A stretch of 29,547 bases of DNA, from assembly GCA_030830185.1 (NCBI GenBank), contig JAURNN010000054.1:1-29547 (forward strand). Direction: 5' to 3'. Positions 7,267 to 14,377 of this stretch are shown one piece after another. The position numbers and the translations under genes were made by a program. The stretch is from Bacillota bacterium (GTDB taxonomy: Bacteria > Bacillota_I > Bacilli_A > Acholeplasmatales > Acholeplasmataceae). The notes beneath the pieces are model-generated. The model saw nothing but the letters and a program-made list of their open reading frames with translations, was not told the origin of the DNA and did no database searches. Within the stretch, counting starts at the first letter, position 1; each line of letters begins with the position of its first letter.

Positions 7267-7900
7267 ACGTTTGTGTTTTTAATTCAAGTTTTTTCATATA
7301 AACTAAACGGAGTTTAAGAATAATATATATAAGTGTAACAACATGAACTGGCCATGAATTCATCTTTAAATAAATTTGAAACGGGTTTAACCACACATCA
7401 AAACCTGTATGTAAATAAATGGCTGCATAAGCGACATAGCTTAATTTATGTAGTGCAACCCATGATGATGGTTTCATCTTTACTCTTACAAATTTAAATG
7501 ACGTCACAACAAGTGGCACCATAAGTAATGCTGCTAACGTTCCAGTTGTGTTAAACCCACCTAATGCCTTTTCTAAGTTTGTTAAACTGTGAGGGATTAA
7601 ATAAATAAACCCATAAATCGCGAGATCTCCTCGTACAGGATCAATGACTGAACGAAATGAATTCCCACGCTTAAAAATTCCTGGTAATATCACAAGTAAA
7701 AACAAAGCAAAACTAAATTGTCCTGAAAATACGTTCCATTCTAAAAACTGACCACCAATAAAAAAGACAGCAATACTTAATACAAATGCAAATACAATAA
7801 ATTGCCATTCATACTTCACAATATATTTGCCGATAAACACAAGTGTCATATAAACAAACGGGATAATAATAAAAGCAAGGTTTCTTAAAATGAAATCCAT
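7265..7900 (-). CDS. Ferric-reductase-like / MsrQ-like heme membrane protein
   Basis: Predicted b-type heme membrane protein of 211 residues with about six helices, similar in layout to the ferric-reductase-like transmembrane domain (MsrQ/YedZ, NOX group). Candidate heme ligands are His104 (IPHSL), His151 (ALHKLSY) and His164 (IYLHTG), the last two one helix-length apart as in that family; His186 is also present. No flavin or NAD domain follows, so it resembles the stand-alone MsrQ type. It starts 18 bases after the cytochrome b5 lipoprotein gene and shares its terminator. The pair is likely one electron-transfer unit, passing electrons through the membrane to the surface cytochrome. That role is inference; MsrP, the usual MsrQ partner, is not in the window. 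Confidence 0.75.
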   Translation of the reverse strand: MDFILRNLAFIIIPFVYMTLVFIGKYIVKYEWQFIVFAFVLSIAVFFIGGQFLEWNVFSGQFSFALFLLVILPGIFKRGNSFRSVIDPVRGDLAIYGFIYLIPHSLTNLEKALGGFNTTGTLAALLMVPLVVTSFKFVRVKMKPSSWVALHKLSYVAYAAIYLHTGFDVWLNPFQIYLKMNSWPVHVVTLIYIILKLRLVYMKKLELKTQT

Positions 7901-7918
7901 ACATCCAACTTTCTAGTT

Positions 7919-9097
7919 TTAGGTTTGTAAGAAGGCAACAATCGGTAAGCTTGTTATATTTGATGCACCATGTGGTGCGCCTGAAGTCTGAAATAATTGA
8001 GTAATATCTTGACCTGCTTGAAATACTCCTCTATGAACACCATTTGGCCAATTCGGATTACCAGTCACATCATAAATGACTCCATTGTATGCAATATAAG
8101 CATTTGCACCATTTTTCCCATCATATTGTGATAACTCTTCAAGTGTCATGAAAATCTTTTCATATACTGCTTGGATAATAATATCTTCACTAATCGTTGT
8201 GACTTCACTATCCCATGAAATAAATCTGTATCCACCTTCATTAGGTGCAGTTGGAAAACTCAAAGTATCTCCGATTTCTAACGTTTCAGTTCTAATGACT
8301 TTACCATTAAGTCCTTTAAATGTGACACTCACTGATAAATCAAGACTTGGAGGAACCAAGACTCCATCTAAAATATGGACAACTCCATTTTCAGCTAAAA
8401 TATCCGATTCTAAAATCAAGACACCATTAACAAAAACATCATCACCTTGAGTTGTGATTGTTAAAAATTCACCAGTTGTCGTCTCAATTTGAGAAGCACC
8501 TGTTTTAAGTGCCTCTAATAATAATGTTTGTTCAACCATGTGATAACGCAAGACATCAAATAAATCGATATCGCCCAATAATTGATCAAATCCTTCACTT
8601 GGATCAAAATCATCAGGAATTTCAAACCCATCAGCCAATTCAAAAGCCTCAAGTGAAGGCAAGAAAATGGTTATATTTTCATATGTAGAAAAATCAATAG
8701 CGACTTGGCCGCTGTATACTAAGCTAGCTAGAGATTGATATCCATCAATAGAAGCAATCGTTGAAAGCATATCAGAGACTTCATCAACAGGCGTGATCAG
8801 TATACCAATTTTAGGAACACGACTTAAAAAAGATTTTCCGTGTGGTGAATTTAATATTTCATCTGATAAATCTTGACCAGCTTGATATCTTCCTTGATGG
8901 TTACCATCACGCCAATTTGGATCATTGGTCACATCATAAATGAATCCATCTACTGCAATATAAGCTTTTCGACCATCTTGTCCATCAAAAAAAGCGAGTT
9001 CTTCTAATGTTAACTCAATCATCTGTTCTTCTGGTACAACATTTTCTGTACATGCTGCAAGCGTAAGCACTGTTAAAATTGTCAAAATAAGTTTCAT
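7919..9097 (-). CDS. Surface lipoprotein: cytochrome b5 - fasciclin - InlB-like repeat - cytochrome b5
   Basis: 392-residue lipoprotein (signal MKLILTILTVLTLAAC, lipid Cys16) with four modules. Residues 28-100: a bacterial cytochrome b5-like heme domain with DGQDGRKAYIAVDGFIYDVT and candidate axial His67 (GNHQGR) and His86 (SPHGKS). About 106-250: a fasciclin (FAS1) adhesion-type domain with ITIFLPSLEAF, LRYHMVEQ and NGVVHILDGVLVPP. About 255-313: an InlB/Listeria-Bacteroides-type beta repeat (VTFKGLNG, FISWDSE, IIIQAVY). 317-390: a second cytochrome b5-like domain with His355 (GVHRG) and His376 (APHGAS). The ATG at 9097 has GAGGAG upstream; the frame is open from 9118. It is cotranscribed with a heme membrane protein, which suggests extracellular electron transfer. 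Single modules are known; I have not met this combination. Confidence 0.85.
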   Translation of the reverse strand: MKLILTILTVLTLAACTENVVPEEQMIELTLEELAFFDGQDGRKAYIAVDGFIYDVTNDPNWRDGNHQGRYQAGQDLSDEILNSPHGKSFLSRVPKIGILITPVDEVSDMLSTIASIDGYQSLASLVYSGQVAIDFSTYENITIFLPSLEAFELADGFEIPDDFDPSEGFDQLLGDIDLFDVLRYHMVEQTLLLEALKTGASQIETTTGEFLTITTQGDDVFVNGVLILESDILAENGVVHILDGVLVPPSLDLSVSVTFKGLNGKVIRTETLEIGDTLSFPTAPNEGGYRFISWDSEVTTISEDIIIQAVYEKIFMTLEELSQYDGKNGANAYIAYNGVIYDVTGNPNWPNGVHRGVFQAGQDITQLFQTSGAPHGASNITSLPIVAFLQT

Positions 9098-9126
9098 AGA
9101 ATCTCCTCTTATTAACACTATAACAT

Positions 9127-9157
9127 AAAAAAAAAGTCATCAATTGTAGATGTCTTT
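9127..9157 (-). terminator. Terminator of chrA
   Basis: Arms AAAGTCATC (9133-9141) and GATGTCTTT (9149-9157) pair except for one T-T mismatch, with a seven-base loop. On the minus strand they are followed by a run of nine T. Confidence 0.65.
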
Positions 9158-9185
9158 CATCTTTATTTTTTGTAAGAATATGTGA

Positions 9186-10247
9186 TTATAGAAATGAGAC
9201 AATGATGCCGATGATTGCTGCTAAAAGGATTAATTGGGAAGGTGAAAGTATTTTTATTACTAATAATAAAAGACCTGTACCACTAATCATATATTTCCAT
9301 ACAACCAAATCAAATGACATACCAAGTTGAATGACAACTGAAATCATTAACGCAATCGCAGCATAGTTTAACGCTTTTAAAATATCACGAAACCATGAAA
9401 CATCTCTTAAATACGCAAATCCTTGATAGAAAAAAGTAATGAATAAAAGTCCTGGAAGAAAAATGCCGATCGCGCCAACGATGCCACCTAAGATATTGCC
9501 ACTTAAGACATATCCTAAAAAGCCAGCTGTTGTAAAAACAGGACCCGGTGTAATTTGACCCACTGCAACACCATCAAGCATTTGTTGGAATGTTAAATAC
9601 CCTGGCTCAACAAATAATGTTTCTAAGTAACTTGTTAAAACATATCCGCTTCCATAAAGTGTTGCACCAATTTGAAAAAACAATAAAAATATTAAAATAA
9701 GACTCATACCTTCTTTGACAACAGATGTTCTAAATAAATATCGGTATAAAAAAGCAATAAGACCCATCACAACAAAAACAATGACTTGATTAACAAAAAA
9801 ACTTAGAATAAGTGCACTTATAATATAAAAGATTGCATCATAACCTTTGATCACTTTTTTAGATAACTGGTAAACAGCAAACATAATAATACTTACCACA
9901 GCAGGTGCGATGATATCTAACATACTCGTAATGATAAGAAGATTCCCAAACTGTATATAAACATAAGCAAGTACAAGTACTAATATGAGTGCAGGCGTGA
10001 TAAATGCGACGCCTGCTATCCAAAGTCCAAGCTTGCCACCACGATGTCTTCCAATTAAAAGAGCGAGTTCAGTTGAACTTGGTCCTGGGATGACAGAAGC
10101 TAAACTTATTAAGTCTAAAAAATGCTTTTCGTCTAACCACTTTTTCTCATCAACAAGTAATTGATGCATAAGTGCAATATGCGCTGCTGGGCCACCAAAA
10201 GATAGTAATCCCAACTTTAAAAAAACTATAAAAATTTCAAAATACAT
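9186..10247 (-). CDS. chrA: Chromate transporter ChrA, two-domain form
   Basis: Membrane carrier of the CHR family, 353 residues, with two homologous halves of about six helices each. The first half has LGLLSFGGPAAHIALMHQ, LDLISLASVIPGPSSTELA and GRHRGGKLGL. The second half repeats the pattern with YLTFQQMLDGVAVGQITPGP and TAGFLGYVLSG. Both PGP motifs typical of the family are present. Characterised members export chromate or take up sulfate-like anions; which applies here is unknown. The ATG has AGGGAAG upstream. It is transcribed alone, divergent from the crtQ-like gene, with its own promoter and terminator. Confidence 0.9.
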   Translation of the reverse strand: MYFEIFIVFLKLGLLSFGGPAAHIALMHQLLVDEKKWLDEKHFLDLISLASVIPGPSSTELALLIGRHRGGKLGLWIAGVAFITPALILVLVLAYVYIQFGNLLIITSMLDIIAPAVVSIIMFAVYQLSKKVIKGYDAIFYIISALILSFFVNQVIVFVVMGLIAFLYRYLFRTSVVKEGMSLILIFLLFFQIGATLYGSGYVLTSYLETLFVEPGYLTFQQMLDGVAVGQITPGPVFTTAGFLGYVLSGNILGGIVGAIGIFLPGLLFITFFYQGFAYLRDVSWFRDILKALNYAAIALMISVVIQLGMSFDLVVWKYMISGTGLLLLVIKILSPSQLILLAAIIGIIVSFL

Positions 10248-10265
10248 CTTAACTTCCCTGCTTAT

Positions 10266-10274
10266 ATTATATCA
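10266..10274 (-). promoter_or_regulatory. Extended -10 promoter of chrA
   Basis: TGA-TATAAT on the minus strand (10274-10266), an extended -10 with perfect hexamer, 19 bases before the start codon. No good -35 is seen. Confidence 0.6.
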
Positions 10275-10340
10275 AAATTTATCCTATCCATGGTTTTATG
10301 TGTAAAAAAGTACTGCAGTAAACGAAAGACTTTTTATGTA

Positions 10341-10349
10341 TGATACAAT
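10341..10349 (+). promoter_or_regulatory. Extended -10 promoter of the crtQ-crtO pair
   Basis: TGA-TACAAT, an extended -10, lies 18 bases before the start codon. The -35 region is weak but next to a 10-base palindrome, TACTGCAGTA (10311-10320), a possible regulator site. Confidence 0.5.
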
Positions 10350-10367
10350 ATTTTTAAGGACGGATAT

Positions 10368-11453
10368 ATGCCATTTCACTATTACCTTACATTTTTATTT
10401 ATCATCATAGGGTTTTACTTGTTATTCTCATTAAAACCAAGAAAAAACATCAAACCAATCATTTTAAAAGACCATCACGTTTCAGTTATCATTCCAGCAA
10501 GAAACGAGGCACTACGAATTCAACCGCTTCTTGAGTCTTTAATACAGTATAAAGATGATGTTGAAATTATTATTGTTGATGATCACTCTGAAGATGACAC
10601 CGTTCCTCTAGCCTCTTCTTATTGCTATCAAGTTGTTATCCCTAAAGAAAGACCAAAAGGATGGAAAGGTAAACCTTGGGCACTTGACCAAGGTGTCTCA
10701 CATGCAAAAGGCGATATCATTATCTTTTTAGATGCTGATACCGTGTTATTAAAACATGGTTTAGAAAAAATTGTTTCAGTATTTTTAGAGACGAATACCC
10801 CACTTTCCATTCAACCTTATCATCAAATGAAAACATCCGTTGAACGTTTATCAGTTTTCTTTAATGTGTTAGTTGTCATGGCAGCAAATTCTTATACGCT
10901 ATTTAAGCAAAAACTAACACCGCGTGCATTTTTTGGACCCACACAAGTCATGTTAAAACAAGACTATTTAGATTCTGCAACTGATCCCTCGGTAACAAGT
11001 CAAGTATTAGAAGATATTTATTTAGGAAAGGCTTTTTTAAAAAACGGAAAACGTATCAGAAGTATGATTGGTAAAAACATTGTATCTTTTAGAATGTATC
11101 CTGAGGGTTTTAAAGATATGCTTTTAGGATTTGGTAAAAACTTTGCCAATGGTGCCATTGCCATTGGAGCGTTTCAAGCGATATTATTATCACTTTGGAT
11201 TTCTGCACCGTACGCTTCAATCAATATTTTACTCACATCCCTTTTAACTCAGGGTGACCTTCTCATTCCAGCAGCAATATATCTTATTTTTGGTCTACAA
11301 CTTTACCTTTTTAGTCGACAAATCGGTAATTTTAAAATATCCATTATCTTTTTATATCCACTACATGCGATTTTCTTCTTATATGTTTTTATTTATTCGT
11401 TTTTTAGAATTTATATATTCAAAAATAATTCATGGAAAGGAAGAAAGGTATGA
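10368..11453 (+). CDS. Family 2 glycosyltransferase, CrtQ-like
   Basis: Membrane-anchored GT-A glycosyltransferase of 361 residues. An N-terminal helix (5-22) is followed by the GT2 fold: VSVIIPARNEALRI (38-51), IIIVDDHSEDDT (67-78), GWKGKPWALDQG (98-109), the metal-binding FLDADT (120-125) and the acceptor-side LEDIYLGKAFLKNG (214-227). Three C-terminal helices follow (about 262-350). This arrangement is that of staphylococcal CrtQ, which glucosylates 4,4'-diaponeurosporenoate. The next gene is CrtO-like, which supports the call. AAGGA lies seven bases before the ATG. No carotenoid synthase or desaturase is in the window, so the acceptor could be another membrane lipid. Confidence 0.85.
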   Translation: MPFHYYLTFLFIIIGFYLLFSLKPRKNIKPIILKDHHVSVIIPARNEALRIQPLLESLIQYKDDVEIIIVDDHSEDDTVPLASSYCYQVVIPKERPKGWKGKPWALDQGVSHAKGDIIIFLDADTVLLKHGLEKIVSVFLETNTPLSIQPYHQMKTSVERLSVFFNVLVVMAANSYTLFKQKLTPRAFFGPTQVMLKQDYLDSATDPSVTSQVLEDIYLGKAFLKNGKRIRSMIGKNIVSFRMYPEGFKDMLLGFGKNFANGAIAIGAFQAILLSLWISAPYASINILLTSLLTQGDLLIPAAIYLIFGLQLYLFSRQIGNFKISIIFLYPLHAIFFLYVFIYSFFRIYIFKNNSWKGRKV

Positions 11454-11962
11454 CACTTCCTTTAATCACACTTGATTTATGGGTAACGATTTTACTTGAT
11501 ACTGTCTTATGGTTTATTTTTCATATGGGATTTGCTAAACTTGCCATTCTCATTCCAGATCGTTTCTTTGAAAAACCAATTCCAAATGATGTTAAAGAGA
11601 CACCTTTTAAAACCTTTTTTCTAGAAAAAATTGTGATGGTACCTAAATGGAAAAAATATTCACCCGATGGTGGTGCACATTTTAAAGATGGCTTTTCTAA
11701 GCGTTATTTAAAAGAAAAAAATCTCGCTTATTACGAGAAATTTTTAATTGAAACACGACGTGCAGAACTCACCCATTATCTTCAAATGTTACCTGCACCG
11801 ATATTTTTCTTATTTAATCCGATATGGGTCGGCTGGTTGATGATTGGATATGCTGTATTATTTAATTTACCGTTTATTTGGATACAAAAATATAATCAAC
11901 CACGTATGATTAAACTCATGATTAAAACAAAGGCAAGGCTAAATAATGCTGAAGTAAAATAA
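11450..11962 (+). CDS. CrtO-like glycosyl-carotenoid acyltransferase
   Basis: Membrane protein of 170 residues matching the CrtO family (glycosyl-4,4'-diaponeurosporenoate acyltransferase in Staphylococcus), which esterifies the sugar with a fatty acid. Visible signs: N-terminal helix with DTVLWFIFHMGFAKL, then WKKYSPDGGAHFKDGFSKRYL (67-87), ETRRAELTHY (101-110), LPAPIFFLFNPIW and a final hydrophobic stretch. The ATG at 11450 overlaps the stop of the CrtQ-like gene (ATGA), with AAAGGA eight bases upstream. The tight pairing implies sequential glycosylation and acylation of the same lipid. Its 3' end overlaps the convergent Nudix gene by 41 bases. Confidence 0.85.
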   Translation: MTLPLITLDLWVTILLDTVLWFIFHMGFAKLAILIPDRFFEKPIPNDVKETPFKTFFLEKIVMVPKWKKYSPDGGAHFKDGFSKRYLKEKNLAYYEKFLIETRRAELTHYLQMLPAPIFFLFNPIWVGWLMIGYAVLFNLPFIWIQKYNQPRMIKLMIKTKARLNNAEVK

Positions 11963-12458
11963 TGGTCTTTGCATCGGTAATTTTTTGAGATTCAAGAAGT
12001 GCATGCACTTCTTTTTTTGAATAATAAAGGATTTCAAATGTTTCATCGATATCTTTAGGCATAGGGTTTTTAATATGAACACAACCATAGCCTATATATA
12101 AATGAATGACTTCATCACTATAGCCTAAACAATTATGAATGGACATGATGTGTTCGATGTTATCAGGTCTGACATGGGCTTCTTCTTCACATTCACGACC
12201 GGCACATAGAATTGGGTCTTCATTTAATTCCAATTTACCTGCAGGTACTTCGATTGTGACCGCATCAATTGGATATCTGAATTGCTTAATAAGTACGATT
12301 TTCCCATCATCTGTGATCGGTAAAATCGCACTTGCACCACTATGCCGACCGACAATACGTTTGGTTTCAATAGCTTCAGATGTTAATACAGTATCTTCTA
12401 CAATGGTTAAAAAATCAGAATGATAGATTGGTTTAGAATGAATTTTTGTTTCTTTCAT
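11922..12458 (-). CDS. Nudix hydrolase, ADP-ribose pyrophosphatase-like
   Basis: 178-residue Nudix enzyme likely to cleave ADP-ribose or related nucleoside diphosphate sugars. The Nudix box spans 74-96 and begins GKLELNEDPILCAGRECEEE; the catalytic REcxEE core is intact (Arg88, Glu89, Glu92, Glu93), but the usual Gly near the end of the box is His95. Other family signs are VRHSGASAILPI-like residues near 37-48 (RHSGASAILPIT), IKQFRYP and EVPAGKLE. The gene stands alone, convergent with the CrtO-like gene and overlapping its end by 41 bases. The ribosome site AAAGGA is somewhat far (about 12 bases) from the ATG. Confidence 0.88.
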   Translation of the reverse strand: MKETKIHSKPIYHSDFLTIVEDTVLTSEAIETKRIVGRHSGASAILPITDDGKIVLIKQFRYPIDAVTIEVPAGKLELNEDPILCAGRECEEEAHVRPDNIEHIMSIHNCLGYSDEVIHLYIGYGCVHIKNPMPKDIDETFEILYYSKKEVHALLESQKITDAKTIILLQHYLALPLF

Positions 12459-12490
12459 GGCTTTTTTTCCTTTATTTTATCATAACAAAA

Positions 12491-12509
12491 AAAGGCAATG
12501 ATTGCCTTT
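12491..12509 (-). terminator. Terminator of the pst-phoU-arsC operon
   Basis: Perfect eight-base stem AAAGGCAA / TTGCCTTT with a three-base loop, followed on the minus strand by TTTT. It overlaps the arsC stop codon. Confidence 0.8.
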
Positions 12510-12926
12510 ATTTGATATCGATTTCTTTATTTAAGATACGTTCTTTTAAAGACCTAATATTATCTTGAATGATGTTTTGAGTTAATACAAAGCCTTCATC
12601 AGGTCCATTCGATGGATCATCTAAGTCCCAAACTTCTCTAAATTGACATGGTAACCAAGGACAATCGACATTACATCCCATCGTAATGACAACATCGACT
12701 TCTGGAAGTTCATCAACAAGTTTAGAAGTTTGTGTAACATTCATATCGACATTATGAAGTTGTTTAATAATGCGAACGGCATCTTGATTAATTTTAGGAC
12801 GCGTTTCTGTTCCTCACTATAAGCTTCAAAGAAATCATCATGATATAACTTTGTAAGTGCTTCTGCCATTTGGCTTCGGCAAGAATTATGAACGCAAACG
12901 TATGCGACTTTTATTTTTCTATCCAT
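12508..12926 (-). pseudogene. arsC: Thioredoxin-type arsenate reductase, broken by a one-base frameshift
   Basis: Arsenate reductase of the low-molecular-weight phosphatase family, split into two frames. The first part carries the P-loop CVHNSCR (Cys11 to Arg17) in VAYVCVHNSCRSQMAEAL. The second carries VVITMGCNVDCPWLPCQFREVWDL with the resolving cysteines. Restoring one base between 12815 and 12814 changes EAYSEEQKR to EAYSAGTETRPKINQDAVR, the expected family sequence, and gives a single product of 139 residues, the normal length. It starts one base after phoU stops, as last gene of the phosphate operon. The lesion may be a real mutation or a sequencing error; the intact flanks argue for an error or a very recent loss. 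Two separate genes are unlikely. Confidence 0.85.
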
Positions 12927-12927
12927 C

Positions 12928-13590
12928 TTAGTAGAGCTCGGTTTTCTTATGGATTCCTGTTAAGGTAAAGATGACCCATTCAGCAATATTGGTTGCATGG
13001 TCACCAATTTTTTCTAAATACTTTAGAATCATTAAACTGTATACTGCTTCTTCAGGTTCGATTTGATCTTTTTTTAACATGTCGGTAATTTTAGCAAGTG
13101 CTTCTTTATACACGACGTTAATGTTTTCATCTTCATCAATAACTTTATGAGCGAGTGCTTCGTTATTAAGCTCTAATGCTTGAATCGTCATATTATACAT
13201 CGATTCTAAATTATTCATGAGTTTCGTTGCGAGTAAGACAACGTGTTCATTGGGTTTGGTTTTGATATTGGTTGTCATATAAGCAACATCACATGCGTGA
13301 TCGCCTATACGCTCAATGTCTGTAATCATTTTTAAAATACCAGTAACAAGCCTTAAATCAGAAGCGACAGGTTGTTCTCTCCAAATGACTTGTAACGCAT
13401 GCTTAGCAATGGATTCTTCGGCAGCATCCACGGCATCATCAAGTTTTAATACAGCTTGAGCTTCTTCTTGACTCGCATGTTGAAATGCTTGAAAAGCTTG
13501 TTTAATATTAACAAGTGTTAATTCAGCCATATCAACTACTTCTTTTTTCAATGCTTGCATACTTAAGACGAGTGTTTTTCTTACTTGCAT
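12928..13590 (-). CDS. phoU: Phosphate transport regulator PhoU
   Basis: Cytoplasmic all-helical protein of 220 residues that tunes the Pst transporter and phosphate signalling. The duplicated PhoU motif is clear: DIERIGDHACDVAY near 91-104 and YLEKIGDHATNIAEW near 191-205, each with the acidic and Asp-His residues that hold metal clusters. I choose ATG 13590 (MQVRKTLVL), four bases after the pstB stop. The frame is open upstream to 13686, but that would overlap pstB by 92 bases and exceed the family length. It lies between pstB and arsC in one operon. Confidence 0.94.
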   Translation of the reverse strand: MQVRKTLVLSMQALKKEVVDMAELTLVNIKQAFQAFQHASQEEAQAVLKLDDAVDAAEESIAKHALQVIWREQPVASDLRLVTGILKMITDIERIGDHACDVAYMTTNIKTKPNEHVVLLATKLMNNLESMYNMTIQALELNNEALAHKVIDEDENINVVYKEALAKITDMLKKDQIEPEEAVYSLMILKYLEKIGDHATNIAEWVIFTLTGIHKKTELY

Positions 13591-13594
13591 CGAT

Positions 13595-14377
13595 TTATCC
13601 GAACCTTCCGGTAATGTATTGTTCTGTTTTTTCATGTTTTGGATGATTAAAAATTTTATTGGTATCATCCATTTCAACAAGTTCACCTAGTAAAAAGAAT
13701 GCTGTTTTATCTGAAATACGTGCTGCTTGTTGCATATTATGCGTAACTATGACAATCGTGAAATCTTGTTTAAGTTCTATAATTAAATCTTCTATTTTTT
13801 GAGTTGCAATGGGATCAAGTGCACTTGTTGGTTCATCCATCAAAATGACTTCTGGTTCCATTGCTATCGTTCTTGCGATACATAAACGTTGTTGCTGACC
13901 ACCTGATAAACTCATCGCTGATTTTTTGAGACGGTCAGCAACCTCATCCCATAAAGCAGCTTTTTTAAGTGCATTTTCAACAATTGTATCTAATGCTTCT
14001 TTATCTTTAATCCCTTGGCATCGTGGTCCGTATGCAATATTATCATAAATACTCATTGGAAACGGATTAGGTTTTTGGAACACCATGCCGACTTTCGAAC
14101 GAAGCTCAATGACATCAAAATTTTTATCATATGCATTTTTATCTTCATAAAGAACTTCACCAGTGACTTTACACGTCGTAATTAAATCATTCATACGATT
14201 TAATATTCGAATAAATGTTGATTTTCCACAACCAGATGGTCCAATAAATGCAGTCACCTCATTATAGTTAATATCCATAGTAATATTTTTAATTGCTTGA
14301 AAATCACCGTAAAACAAGTTGATGTCTTTTAAGGAAAAAACTGGCTTATTCTTGTTATTAACTTGATTCATCTTCAT
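13595..14377 (-). CDS. pstB: Phosphate ABC transporter ATPase PstB
   Basis: ATP-hydrolysing subunit of the high-affinity phosphate importer, 260 residues, the usual length. Walker A GPSGCGKS at 46-53, the PstB-specific NRMNDLI after it, Q-loop VFQKPNPFPMSIYDNI at 99-114, signature LSGGQ at 157-161, Walker B VILMDEPTSALDP, and H-loop VTHNMQQA. The ATG follows the pstA stop directly, with GGAG four bases before the first ATG; the third codon is also ATG and is better spaced. It is part of pstS-C-A-B-phoU. Confidence 0.97.
   Translation of the reverse strand: MKMNQVNNKNKPVFSLKDINLFYGDFQAIKNITMDINYNEVTAFIGPSGCGKSTFIRILNRMNDLITTCKVTGEVLYEDKNAYDKNFDVIELRSKVGMVFQKPNPFPMSIYDNIAYGPRCQGIKDKEALDTIVENALKKAALWDEVADRLKKSAMSLSGGQQQRLCIARTIAMEPEVILMDEPTSALDPIATQKIEDLIIELKQDFTIVIVTHNMQQAARISDKTAFFLLGELVEMDDTNKIFNHPKHEKTEQYITGRFG

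Noticed and set aside
12139..12423. Open frame on the plus strand antisense to the Nudix gene
   Set aside because: It lacks a ribosome site and lies fully within a well-recognised gene; treated as a shadow, as were similar frames opposite pstC, pstA, guaC and the b5 lipoprotein.
12508..12926. Two separate small genes, or a programmed frameshift in arsC
   Set aside because: The halves complement each other exactly as one ArsC; the second has no ribosome site at its ATG, and no slippery run or stimulatory fold is seen at the junction.
13591..13686. Longer PhoU starting at 13686
   Set aside because: It would overlap pstB by 92 bases and add a non-family N-terminus; ATG 13590 gives the usual 220 residues.
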